64,000 bases of DNA from Pithys albifrons albifrons (lineage: Eukaryota; Chordata; Aves; Passeriformes; Thamnophilidae): contig NC_092459.1 in NCBI RefSeq assembly GCF_047495875.1, positions 8,870,965 to 8,934,964 of the forward strand, in the 5' to 3' direction. Shown piece after piece: positions 9,461-21,665 of this stretch (its first letter is position 1; the number at the start of each line of letters is the position of its first letter). The notes beneath the pieces are model-generated. The model was given only the letters and a program-made list of their open reading frames with translations. It did no database searches and was not told the origin of the DNA. The position numbers and the translations under genes were made by a program.

Positions 9461-12400
9461 TACTGACTTCCATTAAGCACTGTCAATTAATTCTAACTGA
9501 GGTTCTGACTTGATTTTTAGACCACTGTAATATTTTTCCTTCTTAATGAGGGCTTCACTGTTAGTACTGCTGGTTTTGAGAGCTGTGTGACAGTACTTAG
9601 AGAGAATACTCTCCTTGCCTGTTGGTGTGTATTATTTGGGCTCAGCAAAAGCAGAACTGCCTGCTGTATGCATGATTTGAGGATCACAGACTGTTTGGTA
9701 TTTAATCTTAAAAAATTATTAAGAAAACACAGAAAATCTAAGTGTGCTTTCACTTTAATTTTCAGGCTCATACTTGCTTTGAAGCAGAGTAGTACGTCTT
9801 AAAGGAATTTAGGTTCACAGCCCAAGAAACGATCTGGAGTGGAGGGCACTCTTTTGCAGTTAATGCATAACATGCTTTCAAATTCAATGCACAGATTTCT
9901 ATAGAGGACAGACACTGCCGCAGATCAACACATCACCCAGCATAGTCACAGTATGATCACTTGTCCATTGCACAATATATGTGCATATTGCTCAATACGT
10001 ATAGATAAATATTATTTTCTTTTCTTACTCCAACAAAAGCTGGGGGGGACAAGCATATTACAAGCCTTTGATTCTTGGCATGTGTTATCTACCTTAAGAT
10101 TAAATACTGTCTCTTTCTTTTAATATATATTTTTTATTTTAATTTATTTTTTTCCAAGGAAATTAATCAATCACCACAACCAATCTTCAAACAAGTCACC
10201 TGAATAAGGTAAGTAGATGACTGCAATTCAAATAAATAAGAATGCCATTTTAAGTCATAGAAAATTAAGGAGACAAGAGATTAAATTTTGATTAAATTTC
10301 TTGACCTTTAAAGAAATTTAAATAAAGTGAACTCTGATGATGATGATAATAAATCATCCATTTACTCATTTCGTAACACCCCATTAGAATTTAGGATGAC
10401 TGTTAGTCTCTGACAGTTTTACATTTCTTCTAGCTCTCAGGCCTGTGCTAAGCTGATGTCTGATCTCAGTCACATCAGTACCAAACAGAAACAACTCTGC
10501 TGAACAGAGCTGAAACCAAACAACTATAAACATCAATTCAGTTACGTATGCTCTTCCTTCAGGTATAAACATCTCCACACCTAATAATATCACTGGTACA
10601 AACACCTTCCACCAGGTTCTTCTGCCTTTAGGGACATGCCCAGTGTGAGCAAAGGAGTGATCCTGAACTTGGTTTGTGTTAGCTCCACACTAGGCAAAAA
10701 TGATCCAGGTCAGGAAGCAGTGTGGGTGCATTAGTTCAGGACAGCATCCAAGCTGCTGCAGGCAGAGGTGCAGTGTCATGTTAATGCAGCATCCTGCTTT
10801 CCATAAGGGCTTTTGGATCCTAAAATAGGGGCAGAGATTTTGCATACAGCTGCCTGTACAGACAGGTCCTGAGGCTCTTTGAGTGCATCTCTGTCAAGAA
10901 ATTAAACAGAAACTGGGCAGATATGTAAGAGCAGCAAGTTGGCCATTGCATTTTTACACTGACAGAGCAGCTCCTGCAATGTTTTGATATGGGTAGTCTC
11001 TAAAATGACACCTAGGTATAATTTTGGAAGTGTCACAGACCTAATACCATTTCTAACAGTAATTTACAGGCAGTCACTCTGTCTTGGGACCGAGGAATTT
11101 TAGTAATTTATGGTCTGACCATGCCATCTCTGATTGCAGATCCAGAAATCATGCTCTAGCACTGCTCTAGTTCACAAGAAGAGATTTAACTCCTGATACC
11201 ACTTCACCCATGAATCATCAGTCTTGAAGCAACCACATTCAGAAGACTTCCTTATCCTGCCAAAGTTGCAACATGATCTGAGAGTGACTACACAATGATC
11301 TTCAGCTTTATACATGCAGAATTCACTCTGAAGTTAAAAGCAGGCTATTGCACTCGCCCTCATTTAAGGAGTTGATGTAACTTTCATTAATGACAATTAA
11401 AAGATTCTAATGTGTTTCATAAGGGGGAAAATCATGTCCCAGACAACACAAAAGGGTATAAGGCCCAAGGAGCTCTCCAGGGAAAATACTCTTGCAGCTG
11501 GCTCTAATAGGAGTAAGCAAGCCGTCGTTATACAATTATAATGAATCACGATCTCAATACGCACCCAATGAATTGGATGCCTCACTTCACAGGTCAATAT
11601 ATTGGCAGAAGATTTTCATCTCTAATCTAGTTCAAAACATAGACATAATACACTTTGTTCCTTTTTAAACTTTTCTGTCCTAACCACAAGCCATTCCAGC
11701 TGAGTTAAGTGAACTGATAAATCTGTCTCTCTATTGTTATTGTAGTCAATTGATTAGCTCTGTTTCATCTCACAAGGGATACACACGAAGAAGTACCTTT
11801 TTTGTAACTTGGTCCAAACTATTGTAGGTTGAAAATAATTCTGGGTGAAAACGTAAGATTTTTATCAGATTCAATTTGAAAGTAAAACAAATTATATTTT
11901 TCAGGTTCAGATACAGTCATCCCCTTTAAGAAATTGCTTCTCATCATTCAACATGTCTTTTAAATTTTCATGCATTTTTTACACTGTTAAGGGTTGAAAA
12001 TGTTTTTTCACCATGGATATTAAAGCCAAATGATGCATAACCACATCCTAGGTGAGATGATGATTAGGAGTCAGAAAGTAAGATCAGAGAACAATTAATT
12101 CAGTGTCAGGGCAATGCTTTATAGATAATGTGGACAAATTGTGCTTTTCCATGAAAACGTCCTGCTGGATATTTGATAAATTGAGGCATATGAGAACCTA
12201 TGTCAGCAAAAGGACTCAGCCCTGTTGTGTATGGCAGGAGTTTTCTCACATGATTGTCCCTACATTAGAATTTGCTACTTTCTATGGAATCAGGTACTGT
12301 GAATGCAATAATCATCAGGATGTTACAAAATCCATTTTTTCACCAGACTTTTCCACTGAGGAAAATTTTGAGGACACCAGAGAGAGAAGTTGTATAGTAA

Positions 12401-12777
12401 GAATTATTGTTGGTATGGGGAAAGGAAGGGAATGAGTTTTGTGATGGATTACCTGACAATCCATCACTTTCAGTATAGCTATACTTTCTTTGGAAGATTT
12501 GAGATATTGGCCCTTCTGGAGGTCTTTATAAAATCAAGGCAAACACAGAGAAAGAAAACCATGGATGGGCTAGAGTTGGGGTTTTTGCTCAAAGTTTTGC
12601 ACATTGACAGCAGCAAAGCTTACAAACAATTTCACTTGACAGACAAACTCATTCTGTGATGAAAACTGGTCCTACTTCTGTCTCAGTTTTCCATCTGTCC
12701 TATTCAGAGTACCTTACTGAAACCTCCAAAACACACAGTAGTAGAAGCAGCAGTTTTGAACAAAATAAGATACTTTA
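9461..12777. other. Unannotated sequence
   Basis: No gene or known repeat recognised over 3.3 kb. T/A-rich runs occur at 10118-10155 and a short GATGATGATGATAATAAAT tract near 10336. Open frames up to 110 codons have no family features. Confidence 0.45.
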
Positions 12778-13350
12778 CAAAATCATGGAAACAGAATATT
12801 CTGTGTTGGAAGGGACCCACAAAGATCATCAAGTCCAACTCCTTGTCCTATACAGAACTATCACCAAGAGTCACACCACGTGACCAAGAATATTGTCCAA
12901 ACAGTTCCTGAACTCTGTCAGCCTTGGTACTGTGACCACTTCCCTGGGAAACCAGTTCAGTGTCCAACCACCCCCTGGGTGAAGAACTTCTTTATAATAT
13001 CCAAACCTCTCCTGAGACTTCAGGCCACTCTCTCTGGTTCTGCCACTGGTCACCACAGAGAAGAGATCACTGTCTGCCTCTCCTCTTCCCCTCACAATGA
13101 AGTTGTAACTACAGTGAGGTCTCCCCTCAGTCTCCTCTTCTCCAGGCTGAACAGACTGATTGACCTCAGCCACTCCTCATACAGTATCCTCATTGCCCAC
13201 CTTTGGACACTTTCTAATAGCTTGATATGTTTCCTATATTGCAGTGCCCAAAACTGCACACAATATTCAAGGTGAGGCTGCCCCAGTGCAGAGCAGAGCA
13301 GGACAATCTCCTGCCCCAACTGGCTGGCAATGCTGTGTCTGATGCCCCCC
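12778..13350 (-). mobile_element. CR1 LINE fragment
   Basis: The left edge carries the CR1 3' terminus complement: degenerate TCATGGAA/ACAGAATATTC, then 'GTTGGAAGGGACCCACAAAG' at about 12806. The body contains standard CR1 landmarks on the complement: 'CTCCTCTTCTCCAGGCTGAA' at about 13131-13150 and the 'CAAAACTGCACACAATATTC' block at 13248-13267. Minus-strand translations give broken pieces such as [13 protein letters not shown] and a [13 protein letters not shown] segment, both typical of the CR1 RT C-terminus. It is frameshifted and non-functional. The right boundary is uncertain (13345-13430). Confidence 0.88.
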
Positions 13351-13845
13351 AGAACTTTAAAACATCAGCTGAAGTTATCACACATCTACTGTCAGCCATG
13401 TCCACCTTGACCCTCATCCACACCAGCAGTCCTCATAAACAGAGCAAGAAGCTTCCCTCTCAGTCACAGTTACTGTCCCTGATCTCTGGAGCCTGCTTGC
13501 ATGTGTGGTCAAGGGCAGAGGTGTGCAGTACTCACATTGCTGCCGTTGCCCAGGTGGCATATACAGTCATCTTTTTCTCAGACCTGAAATGCGTTTTGAA
13601 AGTAAACTTTTCAGTCCTCAATGCATACTGAGAAAGGTCTCAAAGTGTGTCAACCGGATTTCTTTCAGATTAAACTGGACCAGAAAACGAGGATAGAACA
13701 AGACTACTCCAGCCATGAGTGTGCATTTGGTGCAGAGAAACAGGCAGGAGCTAATCTGAAGGAAGCCCAGTGAAACAGATGTAGTGTGTGTCTCAAGTCA
13801 CCAACACTGTGTCTCTTCAGGTCTATTCTTATTGCTCTGTAGTCG
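13351..13845. other. Unannotated sequence
   Basis: No repeat or gene recognised. The first ~80 nt could be diverged CR1. Confidence 0.4.
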
Positions 13846-13978
13846 TAAAATCATTTAAGTTGGAAAAGACCTTTAAGATCATTGACTTCAACCATTAACC
13901 TGACACTACCAAGTTCACCACTAAACCATGTCCCTAAATGCCACATCTACACATCTTTTAAATACTTCCATAAGTGGT
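13846..13978 (-). mobile_element. CR1 LINE 3' end, short fragment
   Basis: Complement-strand CR1 terminus: 'AAGTTGGAAAAGACCTTTAA' at about 13857, then the 'CCATGTCCCTAAATGCCACA' block at 13926-13945, which is the typical CR1 end of ORF2 and 3' region. It is only ~130 nt long and diverged. Confidence 0.78.
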
Positions 13979-15219
13979 AACAATGGAGCGTCTCTGGTTA
14001 TCCATCTCTTTCCTTTCTCTTCATACAGGCCCACAAAGCTAAGAGGGACACATCATCCCTCAGTGGTCTATCATTCACAGAGCACCATTTCTTCTGCTAA
14101 AATCAATCAAAGACCACATACATACATTTTTAATTCCGGATAGATTTCACCAAAAGATGTATTTCTTCTAAAAATTGCTGTGTTTCATAAGCAACTTGTT
14201 TTTTTAAAAAAAAGCTTAATTCTGCTGATTTTTTGTTGGTCGTTTAAATTATAAAGTTGAAAGAGTTTTATGTAGTCCATTTTTATATATTAAAACACTC
14301 CATTTAAAATCAAGGGATATTACACAAATTGCCATCTTAAAATATGAAGAAAAATCACACAGAGTCATATAAAAAACCCCAAAGCAATGCAAACATACTA
14401 AATTAATTATTTCCTTTCTTATGGGAAGACATGACTAAAAATGTAGGGTCCTTATTGAAAATGCTGTATTTTCAGAGAACAGAAATATGTATTCTTTTTA
14501 TTTAACAATAAATACTCTAAATATGTTTTCATGTCACCTAATTGTGCTTATTATTTTAATTTTCTTCTTATTTCAAATGCATTTAGAAAATTTTGACTCT
14601 CATACCATCCTAATGTGTTTATTTTAGTTTGTGCCCTTCCTACTGAGCAACAAATGCACTAATTTCTTTCATCCAGTCCATCAGTTTCACTGTTTCTTCA
14701 CCTTCTCGCTAGTATTGCATCCTGTATGGCCACTGACACAATTTAAAATGATATTAAAGTAATAAAAAAGGCTGAGTGATCAGGATATGAAATGTAATTT
14801 AGTATTTTTGAAGGTTTAATAAATTTTTTCTTTTATTATTTTGCTGGTTTTCTGCCAGAATTTTATCAAAATTGAAGCCATTGAGCAAGAATAAGCATAG
14901 TTTAAATCAAAGTTTTCAAAATAAATTATGCTTTAATGATATTTTGTCTCTCTTATCTAACCTAATATAAACCTTGTTGATATTTCAAGGCTAAGTGAAT
15001 GTTGTGAAATGAATATCCAAACAATAGAAGGAGTTCAAAAGAGAGAATCCGTCCTGCAAAGTAATAAAATAATCAGATGCTGACAATTTTTTAACATCTA
15101 TCTTTTCTACAGTTGCCTAATTATATGTTGGGACACTATGGATTCTGGGAAGAGCTGTAAGATAGAGGACAGTTTTGCTTGAAACAGCTTTCAAGGTCAA
15201 AACATGTTAAATTATACAC
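13979..15219. other. Unannotated AT-rich sequence
   Basis: Very AT-rich (especially 14150-15060). No gene or recognised repeat. Confidence 0.5.
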
Positions 15220-15905
15220 TAGAATCATAGAATATCAAGTTGGAAGAGACCTAAAGGATCATCTGATCCAACCTTTCTTGGAAAAACCATGGCCAACACA
15301 AGATGGCCCAGCACCCTGCCAAACTGAATGTTCAAAATGTTCAGTGTTGGGAAACCCTCTGCTTTTCTGGAGTATTTACTCCAGTGGCTGATTCTTCTAA
15401 TTGTGAAAAATATTACTCCTGTGACCAATTGGAATCTCCGTAGAAGTAATTTGTACCCATTAGCCCTCATCTTTTCCATGCAACTTCTTGTAAAAAAGAT
15501 CTCCATCTTCTTTGTAGCCACACCTTTTGAACTGCAGAACATGGAGATAAGCCCTCCAAGGCTACTCTAAGCCTTCTTTTCTAAAGGCTGAACTAACCCA
15601 GTTGTCTGTCTTTCCTCATGTCAGGCTCCCCTGTCCTTTGAACATCTCTGTGTCCCTTCTCTGGACCCTCTGCTGCCTATACACATCTATTTTGTACAGT
15701 GGGCACCAACCTGAAGACAGTATTTCAAGTGTGGTCTGATCAGCCCTGAGCAGAGTGGGATAATGACTCTTTTATCTCTGCTGGTGATGTCCCTGTTGCT
15801 GCAGCCTGGCATCCTGTTGGCCTGCCTTGCTGCACCAGCACATTTCTCACTCATAGTGAGCTGTTGGCAACCAGTACCCCCAGGCTCCTTTCCACAGAGC
15901 TAATC
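15220..15905 (-). mobile_element. CR1 LINE fragment
   Basis: The left edge begins with AGAATCATAGAATATCAAG, the CR1 3' octamer tail in complement, followed by 'GTTGGAAGAGACCTAAAGGA'. Landmarks to the right include a CR1 'CTTTCCTCATGTCAGGCTCC' block at about 15610 and 'CTCTGTGTCCCTTCTCTGGA' at about 15645. A 'CTGCAGCCTGGCATCCTGTT' block and 'ACCCCCAGGCTCCTTTCCAC' follow at about 15800 and 15877. The subfamily differs from the copies at 20373 and 44931. It is 5'-truncated, with a broken frame. Confidence 0.88.
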
Positions 15906-17183
15906 CAAAGATTAGATGGGGATCCACTAGGTCGCTTTTCATGAGAACTAATCCAGAACCATAGATATATATTTATGAAGCAAATGTGTGGTTTAATATC
16001 TGATTTCACAATGAAGAATTCAGATTTCGAACGCTTTGGATTTTGTCACTTGGCACCAGTAGTGCATTGACGGTGCTGTATGGAACACAGATAAGGAGCT
16101 CATTTTAAGTTCTAATATTTGGGCATAATACAAGCATTCATTCTTTAATAGTCATTACTCTTCTTTTAAAATGTAAGATTTGTCCCTTTAAATTACATCA
16201 TTCTTTGGGATTCACCAACCTTCCAACTATGTATTATATTTATGAGAGAGGAACATAAAGAAACAGGACATTTTCTATTTATCAGAAGAAAAGTGATATG
16301 ACACTCATTTATGTTGTCAAGTCTAATGTAATCACTTGCTTTTCAAGGTTTATTACTACTATTTCAACTTCAACATAATGTCATACAATCTTTGGCTTTA
16401 CAAAAGAAAACAAAAACCCACTCATTAGAAAGACTTTTTGGAAAAGTATAGACATTTACAGTGCACTCATTTGTATCAGATTGATATCGACTTGAGTGTT
16501 CTGCAGAAACTTTGCAAAAGAGGCAAAACTATTGCAAGGCTATTAGTTTCATCCACCCAAATTCCCTGAGTTCTTTTCATTGTCATCCAAACGTAAGTAA
16601 TGTATCCTGACTTTCTAACGGTCTGAGCACCTGTGAAGACTTCCATATGACTGTTCAGATGCGTGTGGATATATTAAGAAATTCTGCAGGCTTTGACTGC
16701 ATGGGAAATCAAAGGACTTAATTAATTACTATGGTACTTAAAATCAGATTTACTTGGCACAAAAAAAAAATCTATTGCAAGTCAAATAACATGTTTTTTA
16801 ACCTAGAGCTTAGACGTTTTTGCAGTTATTCCCAAGTCTGGGATCAAGGTCCTTCAGTAAATTTACAAAATGTCTTTTCATTCTGAAAAAAATTTATTTG
16901 TCAATCCAACAACTTTTCATCTCTCTGCACCATGTTTGCGTGACTAATTTTAAAACACGTCCAGCTCACAATAATTAACCACGTTATGTTGTGTATGCAT
17001 AGGCTTGCCAATCTTAGCATTCACAAAGTCTTGAAGTTTTATTTCTGGTTTTGTAAATTTGGATTATGGATTTCAAGGGGAAAGTAATATTATCCTCAAT
17101 GTTAGGAAGCCAAATTTTCTGTTTGGTAGCAGTTCTCAGTAGAAAGTGTCCATCCATTTTAATGTTCTTGTTTATTCACAGAA
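15906..17183. other. Unannotated sequence
   Basis: No gene or recognised repeat. Confidence 0.5.
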
Positions 17184-17600
17184 TGTTATGGGTTTAGCCA
17201 GGTGGGCCTAAACTTAGGTTTTAAAGTTCAGCTAGGCCTAGGATTGTCAGCTGATTTGAGCTGGGCTGAGCTAGCTAACACCTGACTTCTTCTAGCCAAT
17301 AATATTGTATTCCATACCATATTGCATCATCTCAAAAGGGGTAAGAGCTGGTGTATGGGTGTGGCTTGGGCAGTTGCTTCACAGCTGTGGTACCAGCAAG
17401 ACACTCTGCTGTCCCAGGAGGGATGGGGAGGCCCAAGCCCAGAGCACCAGCTTAACATCATGTTATCTGAGGGAAGTAAAATGTTTGTTCTTAGCTTTTC
17501 TCTCTGCTTAAGGCATGGTGGGAAATAACTGTTCAATTCTGTCACTTCCAACTCTGTTCCATCTTCCATTCTCTGTCAATGAGACCAAATCCCTGCAACT
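17184..17600 (+). mobile_element. Possible degraded LTR (ERVL-like)
   Basis: A patch richer in G+C than its flanks begins TGTTATGGGTTTAGCCAGGT. It contains 'AGCCAATAATATTGTATTCC' followed by an AT-rich 'CCATACCATATTGCATCATC' and a long 'GGGTGTGGCTTGGGCAG' tract. This order (TG start, CCAAT-like and TATA-like motifs, then GC-rich region) resembles avian endogenous-retrovirus LTRs. I could not find a matching CA end or target-site duplication, so the right boundary is arbitrary and the call tentative. No retroviral coding region adjoins it. Confidence 0.35.
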
Positions 17601-20372
17601 CACTTCCATCACTGCACTGATCTGAACTTCTCAATCATTCTATTTTTTTCTCTACAAGATCTGTCCTTGCTCTTTCCTTTCCATCCGTTCTTTTGGTCAT
17701 TCCTTCCTACTAAGTTTTTTCTTCCCAGATGCTGCACTTTTGCCTTTTTCCACTTTTCCCTGTATTCAGTGCCATCCCATTCAGGTGGGAACAAATATAA
17801 CTTTCTAAGAACCTTAGTTGCCTTACAAATTGTCAGACTTGCACATTCCACTTAAGCATTTAAGGAAAATCACAAGGGTGTGACATGAAAGAGAAGAATG
17901 GAAGGTTAAAAAGACACTTCATGATTTCCAACAGCTTGATTGTAATTTCAAAATCCTAAAGCTACAAACTTGTATTTGACTTGCTGTGTTTAATCTGTGA
18001 AGGTAATAGTAAAACAATATTTATATACTAGGAATTGCAGTATTCTCCTTCCCCACCCCCCTTCCCAGCAGCACACCCGTAGTTTATAGCCTGTCAGTAT
18101 TTCCATTACAAAGTCCATTTTTCAGAGGTCAATAACTCAGCCATTTAAGACTGCATCAGCTCAAAACTAGATATACAAGTTGTCAGAGACTCTTAATTCA
18201 CTTTTTATTTCCATGATGGAAGAGAAACATTGCTTGGTTTGGGCTTTTGTTCTGTTTTGTTTTGTTGGGTTTTTTGTAATGTGTGAGATTTTGTTTCATT
18301 TTTGAGTTCAAACTTGGCTTTTGCTCTGAAACTGAAATGTTGAAGATAAACTATCACTTATATGGGCTAAACTTTTCAAGGTATTTTAAAGTATAGCTAA
18401 ACTGAAAAAAAATCCAGATTAAAAGCACAGCTACCAAGCAGTCAGTGCTGATGGTTTTTATCCCTTTTTAGATGGCAGAGAACGTTAGTCTTAGCTACAA
18501 TCCCACTGTTAAATAGGGTGCTATGAGTTTTCTAAGAAAAGTGTGTTATGCACAAAACAAGAGAAAAAAAGGACTCTGATTCTAAGCTTAGTCTATTTGA
18601 TGCCATTTTGTAAAAGTGCTAGACTTTGCAAGTCTGTGCCACTTGAGATTTTTGTCCCATGTTTTACACAGAAGTGAAGACATTTCTGTCAAATTTTCAT
18701 CCACAGCAGCTCTTTCCAATTGCATTAGGGAACCATGAGGTCATGAGCTAAAGTGGAAACATCCTTAATGTTTAAGATACCTTGCTACAGGGAAGGTGTA
18801 CTTTGTGTCATTTTGCTTATTTAAAAGATTTATTTCTACCATAGCTGAAGAGACACCTTGAAATAGCAATGTGGACGCTTGGTTTTACTATGGGCTGGTT
18901 AAGGACTCTCTGAAAGTTGGTCTCGCTTGAATAAACATGTCTTTTTATGCCAAAGCATTTTCGAGCACAACATGGGAACAAAGGGCTATAGCACAAAATC
19001 ATTGGAAAATATGGTTTCTCTGTGTTCACAAAGAAAAAATTGAAAAAATATTGGCTGTAGTTTTATGACAAGTCTTCCAAGCAAGGAGAATGTTTTTGAT
19101 TCACTTGAAGGACCCAGGTAAGGTACTTTTTCCCACTAACCCACACTACAGTGTGACAGTGAAAGACAAGGAGAAAGCTGACAGAATAAATGAATGTATT
19201 CTGTCACAGATTTGTCCTCACTACTTTAATGTGTATGTGTTTGTTATTATAAAGATGATATTGGGCAATTAAAAACCCCATAGCACATTGAAATAGTTAA
19301 ATAGAAGGTGTTTATACTGCATTCACTATTGCCTCCAGAAAAATAAAACTAAAGAAAAAGCAACTCCTGGGTAAACACAAAATAAGAGCAGCAAGAGGTG
19401 TAAATAATCATTGACTACATTGGTTCTCACTAACTGCTGGGATAAAGCTCATATGTGTAATTCATAACCAGTATAATGAAGTCGCAGCTATCCTTTAACA
19501 AAAATTAGCTTAGTTGTACAAACAATGGAAGTCTGGATTTTTTCCTCTTCTAGTTTTAGCTATTTTACTGAGCCAATTTGCACATGCACCAAAGCACAGT
19601 CACCCAGAGGAAGGCCAGGAAGCATTAGAAGTAGTTTGCATCTGCTTCCTGAGCCAACCTGAACACCATTCTGCACTTTCTCATTGCATCAATGTGCTGC
19701 CATACAAGAGCCATAGGACTTCAGACGGTTGGATCTCAAAGCCCATCTGCACATTTTGGCATAGAATATGTTAACCCACTGTCAGCCAGCCTTTCACTCT
19801 GGGATATGCTGTAACTGACAGAAGAAATGGGAGTACTGCAATGTATATGCAACATATATGAGCTACAAGCAATGCCATGCAATGTATGATCCATTACAGT
19901 TTACAAAACCTCTGGAAATCTTGTAGCCAAAGGAGAATGGCTATTCCAGATGGGATTTAGCTTTAGCCTTCATATGGTATAAATGTGAATTCATGTTTAC
20001 TCATGGTTCCCTTTTTATTTATCTATAAATAATTGGTGGGCGGAGGGGGGAAATAATTTAAATGGCTTCAATTATTTCATCACTCTGTTGGAAAAATGTC
20101 TTACCTTTTTTAGTGCAACAATTATCAAAGGAAACTACCAGTAAAATCAATGAATAATCATTTTTACTAAATGTTGATGGGAAAATTTCCTAATTAGCCC
20201 AAGTACTTCATGTAAAAGCTATAAACTGTGTCATAGAAGGCAAACTGTCAGATCACAGTGAAGTGTCAGAGCAAATTTTTACAACAGAAAACATTCCTTT
20301 TGTATTTTGGTACAGTTAATTCATGTCAAAGCATTGTGGGGGGGAAGTCCCATTGTGGTAGGATTTTATTAG
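17601..20372. other. Unannotated sequence
   Basis: No gene recognised. A pyrimidine-rich C run lies at 18045-18065 and T/G-rich low complexity at 18232-18285. A GGGCGGAGGGGGG run lies at about 20038. Confidence 0.45.
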
Positions 20373-21665
20373 TCATAGAATCATAGAATCGATTGGGTTG
20401 GAAAAGACCTCCAAGATCATCATCAAGTCCAACCCTTGGTCCAACTCTAGTCCATTTACTAGATCATGGCACTCAGCACCACGTCCAATCTGCATTTAAA
20501 AATCTCCAGGGATGGTGAATCCACCACCTCTCTGGGCAGCCATTCCAATACCTGATTACTCTCTCTGGAAAGAATTTTTTTCTGATATCCAACTTAAATT
20601 TGCCCTGGCAGAGCTTAAGCCCGTGCCCCCTTGTCCTATTGCTGAGTGCCTGGGAGAAGAGACCAGCGCCCACCTGGCTAGAACTTCCCTTCAGGTAGTT
20701 CTAGACAGTGCTGAGGTCACCTCTGAGCCTCCTCTTCTCCAGGCTAAACAACCCCAGCTCCCTCAGCCTCTGCCCACAGGGCTTGAGCTCCAGTCCCTTC
20801 ACCAGCCTTGTTGCTCTTCTCTGGCCTCGCTCCAGCACCTCAATATCCTTTCTGAACTGAGGGGCCCAGAACTGAACACAACACTCAAGGTGTGGCCTCA
20901 CCAACACAGAGTACAGGGGAAGGATCACTGCCCTGGTCCTGCTGGCCACGCTATTTCTGTTACAGGACAGGATCCCATTGGCCTTCTTGGCCACCTGGCA
21001 CACTGTTGGCTCATGTTGAGCTTCCTGTCAATTAGTACTCCAAGGTCCCTTTCTGCCTGGCTGCTCTCCAGCCACTCTGTGCCCAACCTGTAGCGCTGCA
21101 GGGGGTTGTTGTGGCCAAAGTGCAGGACCCAGCACTTGGCCTTATTGAACTTCATCCCATTGGAATCAGCCCATCTCTCAAGTCTATCCAGATCCCTCTG
21201 CAGAGCCCTCCTGCCTTCCAGCAGATTGACACTCCCTCCCAACTTGGTGTCATCAGCAAATTTGCTGATGATGGACTCAATCCCCTCATCTAAATCATCA
21301 ATAAAGATGTTAAACAGGACTGGACCCAATACAGACCCCTGGGGAACACCACTAGTGACCGGCCGCCAGCTGGATACAGCTCCGTTCACCAGCACTCTCT
21401 GGGCCCAACCCTCCAGCCAGTTCCTAATACAGGAGAGGGTACACTTGTTCAAGCCATGGGCTACCAGCTTTTCCAGGAGTATATTATGGGAGACAGTGTC
21501 AAAGGCCTTGCTGAAGTCCAGATAGACACATGCATAGCCTTCCTCTCATCCACCAGGTGGGTCACTTGATCATAAAAAGAGATGAGGCTGGTCAGACAGG
21601 ACCTGCCCCTCCTAAACCCATGCTGGCTGGATCTAATCCCTTGTCCACCCTGAAGGTGCCTGAAG
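20373..21665 (-). mobile_element. CR1 LINE, longest copy (~1.3 kb), 5'-truncated
   Basis: The plus-strand left edge reads TCATAGAATCATAGAATC, two octamer tail units in complement, so the element runs from about 21665 (5' truncation) to 20373 (3' end). It contains much of the RT domain and the whole region to the 3' end. It belongs to the same visible subfamily as the copy at 44931 (shared 'GATTGGGTTGGAAAAGACCT') and differs there by an extra CAT triplet. By eye it is among the least diverged CR1 copies in the window. The frame is broken at least twice (about 20990 and 20690), so it is not active. Confidence 0.95.
20925..21452 (-). pseudogene. CR1 reverse transcriptase remnant
   Basis: A 175-codon open stretch inside the CR1 copy; the same frame continues upstream without an obvious initiator to beyond 21525. 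RT signatures are visible. Upstream in the frame is a [11 protein letters not shown] segment (about 21495-21527, first catalytic Asp), then [11 protein letters not shown] at residues 34-44, and FADDTK at residues 65-70 carrying the Asp-Asp pair. The last ~25 residues are off-frame because of an indel; the family sequence ([10 protein letters not shown]...) resumes in another minus-strand frame at 20701-21003. The endonuclease domain and ORF1 are missing through 5' truncation. It is a non-functional relic. Confidence 0.9.

Noticed and set aside
20512..21093. 193-codon plus-strand frame (and the frame at 21106-21525)
   Set aside because: These are antisense shadows of the CR1 reverse transcriptase copy.
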